NCBI GenBank assembly: GCA_030432295.1
Contig: JAUIHI010000021.1
Coordinates: 57,753 to 121,752 of the forward strand
Length of the DNA stretch: 64,000 bases
Source: Anaerolineae bacterium
Lineage (GTDB): Bacteria > Chloroflexota > Anaerolineae > Caldilineales > Caldilineaceae
Direction: 5' to 3'
The notes beneath the pieces are model-generated. The model made no database searches. It saw only the letters and a program-made list of their open reading frames with translations, and was not told the origin of the DNA. Numbering within the stretch: position 1 is the first letter of the stretch; each line of letters starts with the position of its first letter. The position numbers and the translations under genes were made by a program. Positions 54,388-63,650 of the stretch are shown here, piece by piece.

Positions 54388-54426
54388 GAAGACGGCGCAT
54401 TCCAAACCTCAGAATGCGCCGTCTTC
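54388..54426. terminator. Hairpin between convergent genes
   Basis: GAAGACGGCGCATTC and GAATGCGCCGTCTTC form a perfect 15-bp stem with a 9-base loop between the convergent membrane-protein and SLC12 genes. T-rich flanks are short. The MITE copy abuts its left arm. Confidence 0.7.
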
Positions 54427-54458
54427 TTATGGATATTTCTGGTCAGTCCCCAGCCCGC

Positions 54459-56669
54459 CTACTCTTCCGTATCCAGCAACTCTTCTTCATCCGCGCTGTG
54501 GACCAGAAGTACAGTGCCGATGGCGTCGGCCAGCTCTGCCAAACGCTGGCTATAGACTTCGCTCTCGTCGTCGTCCGGGCGGTTCATACCCAGGATTGTC
54601 AGGTCTGTTTTTCCGCTCTGCTTCTGCAGGGCCTGTGCGATCGGCACATCCTCCGGCAGCACCAGCACCAGCGGTTCCCCCACCACCCGCACACCTTCCA
54701 GCAATTGGCGCAAATGGCCTTCCGTTTGCTTGCGTCCCTCTTCGCTGCCAATCACCCGAATCAGCCGGATCGTCGCGCCCCGCCACTCCCTGTGCTGGGA
54801 GACAATGTGAGCCAGCAGCAGCATCAGGTCTGCGTTGCGGCTGCGCCCCCGCCACCAGACATCAATCGTTTTCTTCTTGCCAAAACCGGCCGCTTCGTCC
54901 AAATGCAAAAAGAGAACCGACTTGCGCATACGCACCAGCACATTCATCAGCATCAACTGTTGCGCGCGTCCTTCCGGCGAGCGGCTCCAGCCCAGCAGAA
55001 CAGTATTTGGCTCCAGCCCGCCCACGCCGTGAGCCTGGGCCACAATCGCCGCGCCGGTGTAGAAATCGGGCACAATCTCCGCTGACGCAAAGGCGGCCAT
55101 TTCGTGATCCTGAATGTAGGAGCGAATCTGGCGACGGGCCGTATCCCGCAAGCCCCGACCGGCCAGTTTGCCGATAGAACCGGGCAGTAGCTGGACAAAA
55201 GAGACAATCCCCCGGCCCATACTCAGCCACTCGGACATCTTCACCAACTCTTCCCGGTTGTGGGGCTGGCCGGTGAAGACCAGAATGTTGGGCCGCCAGT
55301 TGCGGATGTGATAGGTCATCCCTTCCAGATTGAGCAGGGACCAGCGGGCCAGAGTGAACCAGATTCCGTTGCGCACGTCGCCCCAGGTGCGGGTCAGCAC
55401 CCGGCGCTGGAGCAGGACAAAAATGCCAAAGCTGATGACGATAGCCGCCACTGTGGCCGGTGGATTGATGAGGAACATTGCGCCATAACAGCCCAGCGCG
55501 CCCAGAATCGAGACACTCCAATGGATGCGGAAACGGGGACGGAAGCTGGGGTTGCCCACCAGCCGTTCGATACCCGCCACCAGATTTGTCATGCCGTAGG
55601 TGTTGAGGAAGAACATTGTGATAATCGGGGCCACAAAGTTCAGATCGCCAGCCCAGATGACCACCACCGCAATCGCCCCGCTGACCAGAACCGCCAGCCG
55701 GGGTTCGGTGGGGCTGCCCAACTGGGCAGACAATACCCGGGGCAATACGTCATCTTTGGCAATGGCTTGCAGCGTGCGGGGTGCAGCCATAATACTGCCC
55801 AGGGCAGAGGAGAGGGTAGCCGCCCAGACCCCCAGGAAGATCAGAAAGGGCCAGCGGGCCACGCCCTGCATCACAAAGGAGTTGTTGATCAGTTCATCTG
55901 GCGTGGCGTGGGTGGAAAGCCAGTAGATGGCGGCAAAGTAGACAATCGACGTAACCACAATCGAAGCAATCGTTCCCATCGGAATGCTGCGGCTGGGATT
56001 TTTCAGATCCCCCGACATACTCGTGCCCACTTCGATGCCGGTGACAGCCGGGAAAAAGACGGCAAAGGCCAACCAGAAGGTGACGTTGGGCGAATAGTTG
56101 GCAACCAGTGTGGGCGGACCCATCGAATCCCAGCCGCCGCTGAAGAAGGAGATGAGCGCTCCCACCAGAATCGCCAGAATGAAGTATTGAATTTTCAGAG
56201 CGAAATCTGCGCCGATCCAGGCGATGGCCGCAAAGACGAGAACGACAACCGTCGCAATCAGCCGGGGATCGAACTGTTGGAAGAAAGGCACGGCCTGGAT
56301 CGCTTCGGTGAAACCGATGATATAGAAGGCGATGGAGATGGCCTGGGAGAGGTAGAGGGGAATGCCAATCGCCCCGCCGATCTCCAGCCCGAGAGTGCGG
56401 GAGATGATGTAATAATTGCCCCCGGCCCGCACATTCATACTGGTAGCGATGGCCGACAGGGAGAGACCAGTCAGGAAGGAGATGGCATTGGCGACGGCGA
56501 CGATAATCAGCGCGCCGATCAGCCCTGTCTGGCCGACGACCCAACCGGCTCGCAAGAAGAGGATAATGCCCAGAATCGTCAGTACATTCGGGGTAAAGAC
56601 GCCGCCAAATGTGCCAAAACGACCGGTCCCGCCATTGGCCCTTTGGGGGGCGACAGATGCAGCAGCCAT
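54459..56669 (-). CDS. SLC12-like (cation-chloride cotransporter family) amino-acid-permease-fold transporter 1
   Basis: 736 residues from ATG 56669, six bases after AGGAG. The N-terminus FGTFGGVFTPNVLTILGIIL and LGLEIGGAIGIPLYLSQAIS are hallmarks of bacterial SLC12-type APC transporters, with about 12 membrane helices to residue 430. VGTSMSGDLKNPSRSIPMGT is the conserved substrate/ion-site loop. A soluble C-terminal half (about 440-736) has a beta-alpha regulatory fold (PNILVFTGQPHNREELVK). Family roles are K/Na/Cl or organic-cation/amino-acid symport; the ion specificity cannot be read. Tandem paralogue at 56906-59116. Confidence 0.88.
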   Translation of the reverse strand: MAAASVAPQRANGGTGRFGTFGGVFTPNVLTILGIILFLRAGWVVGQTGLIGALIIVAVANAISFLTGLSLSAIATSMNVRAGGNYYIISRTLGLEIGGAIGIPLYLSQAISIAFYIIGFTEAIQAVPFFQQFDPRLIATVVVLVFAAIAWIGADFALKIQYFILAILVGALISFFSGGWDSMGPPTLVANYSPNVTFWLAFAVFFPAVTGIEVGTSMSGDLKNPSRSIPMGTIASIVVTSIVYFAAIYWLSTHATPDELINNSFVMQGVARWPFLIFLGVWAATLSSALGSIMAAPRTLQAIAKDDVLPRVLSAQLGSPTEPRLAVLVSGAIAVVVIWAGDLNFVAPIITMFFLNTYGMTNLVAGIERLVGNPSFRPRFRIHWSVSILGALGCYGAMFLINPPATVAAIVISFGIFVLLQRRVLTRTWGDVRNGIWFTLARWSLLNLEGMTYHIRNWRPNILVFTGQPHNREELVKMSEWLSMGRGIVSFVQLLPGSIGKLAGRGLRDTARRQIRSYIQDHEMAAFASAEIVPDFYTGAAIVAQAHGVGGLEPNTVLLGWSRSPEGRAQQLMLMNVLVRMRKSVLFLHLDEAAGFGKKKTIDVWWRGRSRNADLMLLLAHIVSQHREWRGATIRLIRVIGSEEGRKQTEGHLRQLLEGVRVVGEPLVLVLPEDVPIAQALQKQSGKTDLTILGMNRPDDDESEVYSQRLAELADAIGTVLLVHSADEEELLDTEE

Positions 56670-56797
56670 TGATGCTCCTAACAAAGAAAACGCAGAGGGC
56701 GTGCGCTACACGCTACTCTGCGAAAAAAAGAATCGACAAAGGAGAAGTATACCCTATCTACTTCCACACCCTAAGAAATTCATCGACAAATCATCAG

Positions 56798-56898
56798 GGT
56801 GTGTTCAAAATGAGTTGGAGGAGTAGGCACGCCCACGTGCCGGTCTGGGCCGCACGTGGGCGTGCTTTCTCCTCTGCCTAACTGAAAATGAACACACC
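56798..56898. repeat. Nested palindrome between the two SLC12 genes
   Basis: Outer arms GGTGTGTTCA (56798-56807) and TGAACACACC (56889-56898) enclose an inner palindrome AGGAGTAGGCACGCCCACGT facing GCACGTGGGCGTGC. The inner element resembles the one at 63667-63732. Confidence 0.85.
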
Positions 56899-56905
56899 CA
56901 AATCA

Positions 56906-59116
56906 TCACCCTTCCTCAGCCAAGAGCTTTTCCTCATGCGCGCCGTGGACCAGCAGCACCGTTCCAATCGAATCGATCATCTCATTCAAGCGCTGGGCAT
57001 AGGCGGGACGGTCCTCGGCCTCTGGGCGGTTCATACCCAACAGAGTCAGGTCCGTCTCCCTGCTCCACTCGCTGACTATGCGATGAAACGGCTCACCTTC
57101 TGGAACCACCACCACCACCGCAGTGGCCTGCAAACGCACACTCTCCAACAGTTCCTGAAGATGACGCTCGGTCTGCGCTCTGCCATCCTCATTGCGGATC
57201 ACCCGCAGCAGGCGAATCCGTGCGCCCTCCCAACTGGCGTGGCGGGCCACGATGTGGGCCAGCAGCAGCATCAGTTCGGCGTTGCTGCTGCGCCCCCGCC
57301 ACCAGACATCGATCACCTGCCGCTTTCCAAAGCCCCGTGCATCGTCGCAGTGTAGAAAAAGAACCGATTTGTGCAGGCTAACCAGTGTATTGAGCAGACG
57401 CAAGAGCAGGACACGGCCCGATTCGTTGTCACTCCACCCCAGCAGCACTGTGTTCGGTTCCAAGCCGCCCACGCCGTGGGACTGGGCCACAGTGACAGCG
57501 CCATTATAGAAGTTTTCCACGATGTCCGCTTCGGCAAAAGCAGTCATATTTCGTTCTTGAATATAGCTGCGAATCTGGCGACGGGCGACCCCACGCAGGT
57601 CCCGCTCGGCCATATGCTCCACATCCCCCACCAGAAGCTGAAAAAAGGAGACAATTCCCTGGCCCCGGCTCAACCACCCGGCCACCTCCACCAGCCGCTC
57701 CCGGTTGTGGGGCTGGCCCGTAAAGACGAGAATATTGGGCCGCCAGTTTTTTACGTTATAGCGGGCCTGTTCCAGATTGAGCAGTGCCCAGCGGGAAAGA
57801 GCAAACCAGATACCACTGCGCACATCCCCCCAGGTGCGTGAGACCGAGCGGCGCTGCAAATAGAAGTAGATGCCGTAGCTGATCACAATCGCCAGCACAG
57901 TGGCGATGGGACTGATCAGAAACATTGTGCCGTAGCAGCCCAGTGCGCCCAGAATCGAAAAACTCCAGTGCAGATCGAAGCGGGGACGAAAACTGGGGTT
58001 GCCCACCAGCTTTTCAATCCCGGCCACCAGATTCGTCATCCCGTATGTATTCAGGAAGAACATTGTGATGATCGGCGCCACAAAGTTCAAGTCACCGGCC
58101 CAGATGACCACAATGGCAATCACCCCACTGACCAGCACGGCCATACGCGGCTCCGTGGGGCTGCCCATGCGCGAGCCGAGAATGCGAGGCACAACCCCGT
58201 CCTGGGCAATGGCCTGCAAAGTGCGGGGCGCGGCCACAATACTGCCCAGAGCCGAGGAGAGGGTAGCCGCCCAAACGCCGACCAGAATCAGAGGGGGCAC
58301 AACCGCAATCCGCTGCATAATCAGATTGTCCCCGATCAGTTGCTCTGGCCCCGCGTGCAGACTGAGCCAGATGACCGCGGCAAAGTAGATAGTCGATGTA
58401 AATGCGATGGAAGCGATTGTGCCCAGAGGGATACTTTTGCTCGGTTCCTTCAGATCGCCGGACATACTCGCACCCACGGCAATGCCTGTGACCGCGGGGA
58501 AGAAGACGGCAAAGACAACCCAAAACGAGACGCCTTCCCCGTAGTTGGGCGTCCAGACCGGGGCCTGAATAGAATCCCAGCCCCCGGCAAAGAAGGAGAC
58601 CAGCGCAGCCACCAGCGCGGCCAGAATGAAATATTGGATTTTGATGGCAAAGTCCGCCCCGATGAAAGCAATGCCACCAAAAACCAGGGCGATGACCGTC
58701 GCCACCAGCCGGGGATCAAACTGCTGGACAAATGGGATCGATTCGGCTGCTTCGGTAAAACCGATGATATAAAAGGCCACGGAAATCGCCTGGGAGAGGT
58801 AGAGGGGAATCCCAATGGCCCCGCCGATCTCCAGCCCCAGAGTCCGGGAAATCATATAATATTTGCCACCGGCCCGCACCCGCATAGCCGTAGCCACCGA
58901 GGAAAGGGAGAGGCCAGTGAGCAGACTGATGGCATTGGCCAGGGCCACAATCACCAGCGCGCCCAGCAGACCCGCCTGTCCCACCACCCAGCCAGTGCGC
59001 AGAAAGAGGATAATGCCCAGAATTGTCAGCACATTGGGCGTGAAGACGCCGCCAAAGGTGCCAAAGCGGCCAGCTTTTTCCTGGGCAGATTGGGGCACAC
59101 GAATAGCTGAGGTCAT
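56906..59116 (-). CDS. SLC12-like transporter 2 (tandem paralogue)
   Basis: 736 residues, ATG 59116 after AAGGATTGCT. It shares long identical stretches with the downstream gene (FGTFGGVFTPNVLTILGIIL, GLEIGGAIGIPLYLSQAIS, VGGLEPNTVLLGWS) and the same two-part layout of about 12 helices plus a soluble C-terminal half. Differences are spread along the length, so the duplication is not recent. Conserved loop VGASMSGDLKEPSKSIPLGT. The pair may differ in ion preference or expression. A nested palindrome lies on each side of it. Confidence 0.88.
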   Translation of the reverse strand: MTSAIRVPQSAQEKAGRFGTFGGVFTPNVLTILGIILFLRTGWVVGQAGLLGALVIVALANAISLLTGLSLSSVATAMRVRAGGKYYMISRTLGLEIGGAIGIPLYLSQAISVAFYIIGFTEAAESIPFVQQFDPRLVATVIALVFGGIAFIGADFAIKIQYFILAALVAALVSFFAGGWDSIQAPVWTPNYGEGVSFWVVFAVFFPAVTGIAVGASMSGDLKEPSKSIPLGTIASIAFTSTIYFAAVIWLSLHAGPEQLIGDNLIMQRIAVVPPLILVGVWAATLSSALGSIVAAPRTLQAIAQDGVVPRILGSRMGSPTEPRMAVLVSGVIAIVVIWAGDLNFVAPIITMFFLNTYGMTNLVAGIEKLVGNPSFRPRFDLHWSFSILGALGCYGTMFLISPIATVLAIVISYGIYFYLQRRSVSRTWGDVRSGIWFALSRWALLNLEQARYNVKNWRPNILVFTGQPHNRERLVEVAGWLSRGQGIVSFFQLLVGDVEHMAERDLRGVARRQIRSYIQERNMTAFAEADIVENFYNGAVTVAQSHGVGGLEPNTVLLGWSDNESGRVLLLRLLNTLVSLHKSVLFLHCDDARGFGKRQVIDVWWRGRSSNAELMLLLAHIVARHASWEGARIRLLRVIRNEDGRAQTERHLQELLESVRLQATAVVVVVPEGEPFHRIVSEWSRETDLTLLGMNRPEAEDRPAYAQRLNEMIDSIGTVLLVHGAHEEKLLAEEG

Positions 59117-59145
59117 AGCAATCCTTCGAACTCAAATGGTTAGTA

Positions 59146-59271
59146 AGCGTCAAGAAATAAGTCGCCGCTTTGATTCCGGGAATCGGCCACAACATCTCTC
59201 GGCTTTCCCTTCATCATCTGGCCGATTCCCGGAATCTGGTCTGCGAAACCCCTACGTCATTTCCTGACGCT
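59146..59271. repeat. Nested palindrome upstream of SLC12 gene 2
   Basis: Outer arms AGCGTCAAGAAAT (59146-59158) and ATTTCCTGACGCT (59259-59271) match but for one base pair. Inside, GATTCCGGGAATCGGCCA (59172-59189) is perfectly complementary to 59219-59236. The GATTCCGGGAATCGG word recurs at 21359. Confidence 0.85.
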
Positions 59272-59275
59272 ATAT

Positions 59276-60532
59276 TTAGAGAGACGTGCAATCTTCCAAT
59301 GCGCTGCACCAGACAGTCGGGATATTCTCGCCCAGCACCACCGATTTTGCCCCGATCCACCGGGCCAGTTCGCCCACATTCTCTGCGATGGACTGGGCGG
59401 TCTCGGCGGTCACATCCGCTTCCTTCTCCGGGTAGAGGGCGTTGATTGCATAGACCCCCTTCTTGCGATCCAGCTTGGAATCCATCCGCCCGATAAAGCT
59501 CTCGCCGTGCAGAATGGGCAGGACGTAGTAGCCGTACTGACGCTTGGCAACGGGCACATAAATCTCGATACGATAGTAGAAACCCCACAACTGCTCGGTC
59601 CGTTCCCGGTCGCAGATCAGATTGTCGAAGGGGGAAAGCAGCACTGTGCGGGGCTGCCACTCACCCCGGCGCAGAGCCTCCAATGCAGCCAGACTCTCCC
59701 GGTGGATGAACCATTCGTCGGGCCACAACTCCCCACCCGGCCCTGCAATCCGCGCGGGCAGGGCCGTGCCCTCTTCCACCAGTTCGGGCAGCCGTTCACT
59801 CAGGCCGGGATAGCGGCCGCGGATGAAATGATTTTTGATCTGCTTGGCTGTGGCAATGCCCAGGGCACGCAGGGATTTGGCCGCGGTCCGGCGCACAGCA
59901 TCCGCCTCTGCCCACTCGCTTCTGTCCACCCACGGCGGCAGCCAGCGCTCGGCCAGATGCCAATATTTGTTGTTGCCCTTGCGCCCGACGGAGAGAATTG
60001 TTCCGCCGTTGTAGAGGAAGTCCAGCATCCGGGTCACATTGCGCCCCGCATTCCAGCCGGTAGATTCCCAGGGCACAGCCGCGACATCCTCAAATTCAGA
60101 GGTCGCCAACGGGCCGTCTGCTTCCAACCGCTCCAGAATGTGCTCCTTCAGAGCAGCGTTGGCCTCCATCCAAGTGCGGACACGCTCGCCCCACACCCCG
60201 CCCCCCACGTGCTCGTCGGTCATGTGATGGGCAAAGAGCGGGTAATCTTCGGTCAGCACATACGAAGCGCAATGTGCCCACGCCTCGAAAATCGTGCGTT
60301 CCTCCTGCTGCAAACGATCCAACAGTTCCGGGTCGAAGGCCCCTAACCGGCTCCACAGCAACAGAAGTTGGGTGCGCTCCACCGCACGGATGGGGTCGAT
60401 CTGAATACAGTTGAGACTTTGGAAAATCTCCATCATTCCGTCGATTGTGGCGGGAGGACGGGGACCAGCCAGCCGTTGGGCCAGCACAGCCAGACGCCGG
60501 GCTTCTTCCAGAGTGACGACAATTGGTTTCAT
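59276..60532 (-). CDS. YcaQ/AlkZ-like DNA glycosylase (winged-helix, HTH_42)
   Basis: 418 residues from ATG 60532. This family removes alkylated bases or unhooks interstrand crosslinks. The catalytic QxD motif is present in NCIQIDPIRAVERTQLLLL. Other family marks are EAWAHCASYVLTEDYPLF, RRTAAKSLRALGIATAKQIK, LLSPFDNLICDRERTEQLWG and RQYGYYVLPILHGESFIGRM. It is transcribed alone and divergent from the RdhA-like gene, with a 221-base gap. Antibiotic self-resistance is the role of some relatives, but no biosynthetic cluster is visible here. Confidence 0.88.
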   Translation of the reverse strand: MKPIVVTLEEARRLAVLAQRLAGPRPPATIDGMMEIFQSLNCIQIDPIRAVERTQLLLLWSRLGAFDPELLDRLQQEERTIFEAWAHCASYVLTEDYPLFAHHMTDEHVGGGVWGERVRTWMEANAALKEHILERLEADGPLATSEFEDVAAVPWESTGWNAGRNVTRMLDFLYNGGTILSVGRKGNNKYWHLAERWLPPWVDRSEWAEADAVRRTAAKSLRALGIATAKQIKNHFIRGRYPGLSERLPELVEEGTALPARIAGPGGELWPDEWFIHRESLAALEALRRGEWQPRTVLLSPFDNLICDRERTEQLWGFYYRIEIYVPVAKRQYGYYVLPILHGESFIGRMDSKLDRKKGVYAINALYPEKEADVTAETAQSIAENVGELARWIGAKSVVLGENIPTVWCSALEDCTSL

Positions 60533-60753
60533 TGGGGAGGGCCTTTGCACGAATGGTTGGGACTGATTGGAGAATACCAGCGGTTGCAGGGAAGGGCAAA
60601 AACGGAAGAACTTTGCGGAAATGGATTGGCTGCCCGTTGACAGTCTGCTCCCGTCCAGCTATCATCCCTATGGCACAGAGACGGCTCCAGTCGGTCCTGC
60701 CTGCTCAGCGCCCATTACCGTACGCCGTCCCATCCCATTTGAAAGCCAGCCCA

Positions 60754-61986
60754 ATGACACCCACCCGCAGCCCTATCCATCTGGAGTACGACCCGTCGAG
60801 TGATGCAGCCGCCGGTTTCGTCGTGCAGGACGACTTCGAACGCTTCCCCCAGAAGGACGACCTCTTCCGCCGCTCCTGGTGGGATGAGAGTATCCGCTCG
60901 GAAAAGGCCCAGCTTTTCTACGCCACCTACCGGGAGCCGTTGAAAAGTTTTCGCACGGCGGACGGCTTTACCCAAAAGGACTTTGCCCTGCGCAACGCGT
61001 CCTGGCACGTCAGCGATATCTTCACCGAACTGAAGGAGGGAGAAGACCGGCGGGAGGGCTTCTCCGACGAATTTTCACTCTATCGTGACGTGGCCGCAGT
61101 GAAGCAGGAGATGGGCACGCCGGAGGAAGCCGCGGCGGAGATCAAACGGGTGGGTGCAGAGTTCGGCGCAGACCTGCTGGGCATCACCGGCTACGACGAG
61201 CGCTGGATGTATTCGATGAAATTCAGCGATATGAGCCGCACGGAACGACCCCAGGCCATCACCGGCGAGCTGACGAATGTGATTGTCATCGCCCAGGCCA
61301 TGGACTACGACCTAATCCGCACAGTCCCCTCCGCGCTGAGCGGCGCGGCCACAGGTCTGGGCTATTCCCACGACGCGCTGGTAGTGCTATCGATTGCCCA
61401 GTACATCCGCAATCTGGGCTACAACGCCATCGCCAGTATGAACGACTCGGCCCTGGCGATTCCCTTGGCGGTCAAGGCCGGGCTGGGCGAATACGGGCGG
61501 CTGGGGTTGCTCATCACAAAAAAGTTCGGGCCGAGGGTGCGGCTGGGCAAAATCTTCACCGATATGCCCCTGGCCCACGACCAGCCCATCCGCTTCGGCG
61601 TGCAGGAATTTTGCGAGGAGTGCCGTCGCTGCACCAGCGGCTGCCCGGCCAAAGCCATCCCGGACGGCCCGCCGACCGCCCTGCGCCACAACCAGTCGAA
61701 TATAAAAGGCGTCGTCAAATGGACGGTAGACGGGGAGAAGTGTTTCAAATATTGGGTGGCCCAGAACAGCGACTGCTCTATCTGCATCCGGGTCTGCCCC
61801 TACAACAAAGACTACACAAAGTGGTGGCATCGACTGGGCCAGCGCTTGGCCGGGACCCGTCTGCGCGGCCTGCTCCTGGCCCTGGACATCCGCCTGGGCT
61901 ACGGTGAACGGCTGAAGCCAAAAAGCTGGTGGGACGGGGAGAAGGAGTCAATTTTGGGGCGGCTGCGACGATTGGTACAGCGCTGA
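60754..61986 (+). CDS. Reductive dehalogenase-like protein, cytosolic (RdhA domain + two 4Fe-4S)
   Basis: 410 residues from ATG 60754; the ribosome site is weak and ATG 60670 is possible. There is no twin-arginine signal or membrane anchor, unlike respiratory RdhA. Corrinoid-domain segments typical of RdhA are GADLLGITGYDERWMYS, GLGYSHDALVVLSIAQYIRN, SMNDSALAIPLAVKAGLGEY and LGKIFTDMPLAHDQPI. Cluster motif 1 is C287-x2-C-x2-C-x3-CP (CEECRRCTSGCP) and motif 2 is C330-x10-C-x2-C-x3-CP (CSICIRVCPYNK). QueG is the main alternative, but the sequence fits RdhA better. No RdhB or electron-transfer gene is adjacent. A substrate cannot be inferred. Confidence 0.85.
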   Translation: MTPTRSPIHLEYDPSSDAAAGFVVQDDFERFPQKDDLFRRSWWDESIRSEKAQLFYATYREPLKSFRTADGFTQKDFALRNASWHVSDIFTELKEGEDRREGFSDEFSLYRDVAAVKQEMGTPEEAAAEIKRVGAEFGADLLGITGYDERWMYSMKFSDMSRTERPQAITGELTNVIVIAQAMDYDLIRTVPSALSGAATGLGYSHDALVVLSIAQYIRNLGYNAIASMNDSALAIPLAVKAGLGEYGRLGLLITKKFGPRVRLGKIFTDMPLAHDQPIRFGVQEFCEECRRCTSGCPAKAIPDGPPTALRHNQSNIKGVVKWTVDGEKCFKYWVAQNSDCSICIRVCPYNKDYTKWWHRLGQRLAGTRLRGLLLALDIRLGYGERLKPKSWWDGEKESILGRLRRLVQR

Positions 61987-62372
61987 AGCCGTTCAAGATT
62001 TTATTCTGCCCACAGACTTCACTGATGGACACAGATTCAGTCCTGATTCTCGGTTATCTGTGAAAATCTGTATTGGTCAACGACAGCTTGACGTGCTGAA
62101 GTTCAACGCAAAGATGCAAAGGAGCAAAGACGCAAAGCTGTTCTCTACGCCTCTGCGTTAAATTTCAACATCTTCCTGATCACTACAGTTATCTGTGAAA
62201 ATCTGTGCCATCTGTGGATCGTTATTTCTTTGGAAAAGGACGCGAACGCAGAATGGATTCCCCGACCCGTCTGGGCAAAATCCTGGGTAGGGGAACCTAC
62301 AGCCAGGGCCGCTTCTTCTGTGTGAGACTGGGGGCAGTCAGTTCGCCCCTTTTTCAATACAGGAGATTCTCA
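61987..62372. other. Intergenic region between RdhA-like and DUF3179 genes
   Basis: No gene is visible in 386 bases. It holds MITE copy 3 (62069-62187) with its flanking direct repeats, and ATCTGTG-type phrases around them. An alternative long N-terminus for the DUF3179 gene runs through the last part but lacks a ribosome site. Confidence 0.6.
62069..62187. mobile_element. MITE-like element, copy 3
   Basis: 119 bp, ends TGTATTGGTCA and TGATCACTACA. Direct repeats GTTATCTGTGAAAATC at 62053-62068 and 62188-62203 are identical over 16 bases. The internal sequence ACGCAAAGCTGTTCTCTACG is shared with the other copies. The right terminal repeat has two changes. Confidence 0.88.
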
Positions 62373-63650
62373 ATGCGATCCTCCCTTTCCTTTCTGTTGT
62401 GGACAGTTCCCGTCCTGGCCGCACTGCTGCTCTCTGCCTGCACACCACCCGCTCCCTCCGCACAGGCAGCCCCTTCTCTGGGGAGAGAAATCCCTATACC
62501 AGTCACCGAGCCAACGCCCCCATCCGTCGTTCTGCCCGACTTTGAACCCCGCACCAGTGTGGCCGCGGGCATGCCCAAATCTGGCGGAGATGTGATTGTA
62601 GACGGCACGCCGCCGCCCTTCGAGATATTCAACTTCCACACCAACTTTGCCCGCCGCACCATCGAATGGGATGAGATTTTCTCCGGTGGCCCGCCCAAAG
62701 ATGGCATTCCGGCCATCGACAGCCCAACTTTTGAGAGCGTTGACGCGGCCGACCTCTGGCTGGACGACGCCGAGCCGGTGATTCTCTACCAACAGGCAGA
62801 CGCGGCCCGGGCCTACCCCCTCGCCATTCTCATCTGGCACGAGATTGTCAACGACGAAGTGAAGGGCCAGCCCGTCTCCATCACCTTTTGCCCCCTTTGC
62901 AACGCCAGCATCGCCTTTGACCGCAACTTCGACGGCCAGGTGCTTGATTTTGGCACAACCGGCCGCCTGCGCAACAGTGACCTGATAATGTATGACCGGC
63001 AGAGCGAGAGCTGGTGGCAGCAGTTCACAGGCGAGGGGCTGGTGGGTGAATACGCGGGGGAGCAGCTCACATTCCTGCCCAGTCAGGTCATCGCCTGGGG
63101 TGATTTCAAAAGCCGCTTTCCGGCGGGGGAGGTGCTGGCCAAACCAAACGCCAACCGTCCCTACGGCGTGAATCCCTATGTGGGCTACGACAGTTCTGCC
63201 GATCCCTTCCTCTTTCGGGGCGGGCCAAACCCGCGACTGGCTGCAACCGAACGGGTGGCCGGGTTGACCACAGAAAGTAGCGCCAAAGCCTGGCCCTTTG
63301 CCCTGCTGGCGGAGCAGGGCGTTGTGGAGGATGCCTTCGACGGGCAGGCCATTGTGATATTCCACAAAGCAGGCACTGCCAGTGCGCTGGATACGCGACA
63401 GATTCGGGAAGGCAGGGATGTGGGCGCGGTGGCCATCTTTGAGCCGACAGTGGCAGGGCAACGGCTCTCCTTCGCACCGAATGTCAGCGGCACATTCACC
63501 GACACCGAAACCCAATCCACCTGGAACATTCTGGGCGAAGCCATCGATGGCCCACTGGCCGGGACCCGGCTGACTCAACTCGTCCACTTCGATCATTTCT
63601 GGTTCGCCTGGGCTGCCTTCTTCCCGAATACGGAGCTGTATGGGGAGTAG
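62373..63650 (+). CDS. DUF3179 lipoprotein
   Basis: 425 residues; ATG 62373 after AGGAG. The lipobox ALLLSACTPP places the acylated Cys near residue 23. DUF3179 marks are IPAIDSPTFESVDAADLWL, ILIWHEIVNDEVKGQPVSIT and FCPLCNASIAFDR, whose CPLC pair is characteristic of this family, and QFTGEGLVGEYAGEQLTFLP. The function of DUF3179 is unknown. It is alone between a mobile element and an IS. Confidence 0.9.
   Translation: MRSSLSFLLWTVPVLAALLLSACTPPAPSAQAAPSLGREIPIPVTEPTPPSVVLPDFEPRTSVAAGMPKSGGDVIVDGTPPPFEIFNFHTNFARRTIEWDEIFSGGPPKDGIPAIDSPTFESVDAADLWLDDAEPVILYQQADAARAYPLAILIWHEIVNDEVKGQPVSITFCPLCNASIAFDRNFDGQVLDFGTTGRLRNSDLIMYDRQSESWWQQFTGEGLVGEYAGEQLTFLPSQVIAWGDFKSRFPAGEVLAKPNANRPYGVNPYVGYDSSADPFLFRGGPNPRLAATERVAGLTTESSAKAWPFALLAEQGVVEDAFDGQAIVIFHKAGTASALDTRQIREGRDVGAVAIFEPTVAGQRLSFAPNVSGTFTDTETQSTWNILGEAIDGPLAGTRLTQLVHFDHFWFAWAAFFPNTELYGE

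Noticed and set aside
60523..60753. Longer N-terminus for the RdhA-like protein, possibly a TAT signal
   Set aside because: No twin-arginine plus hydrophobic segment is seen, and part of it overlaps the divergent glycosylase start region.
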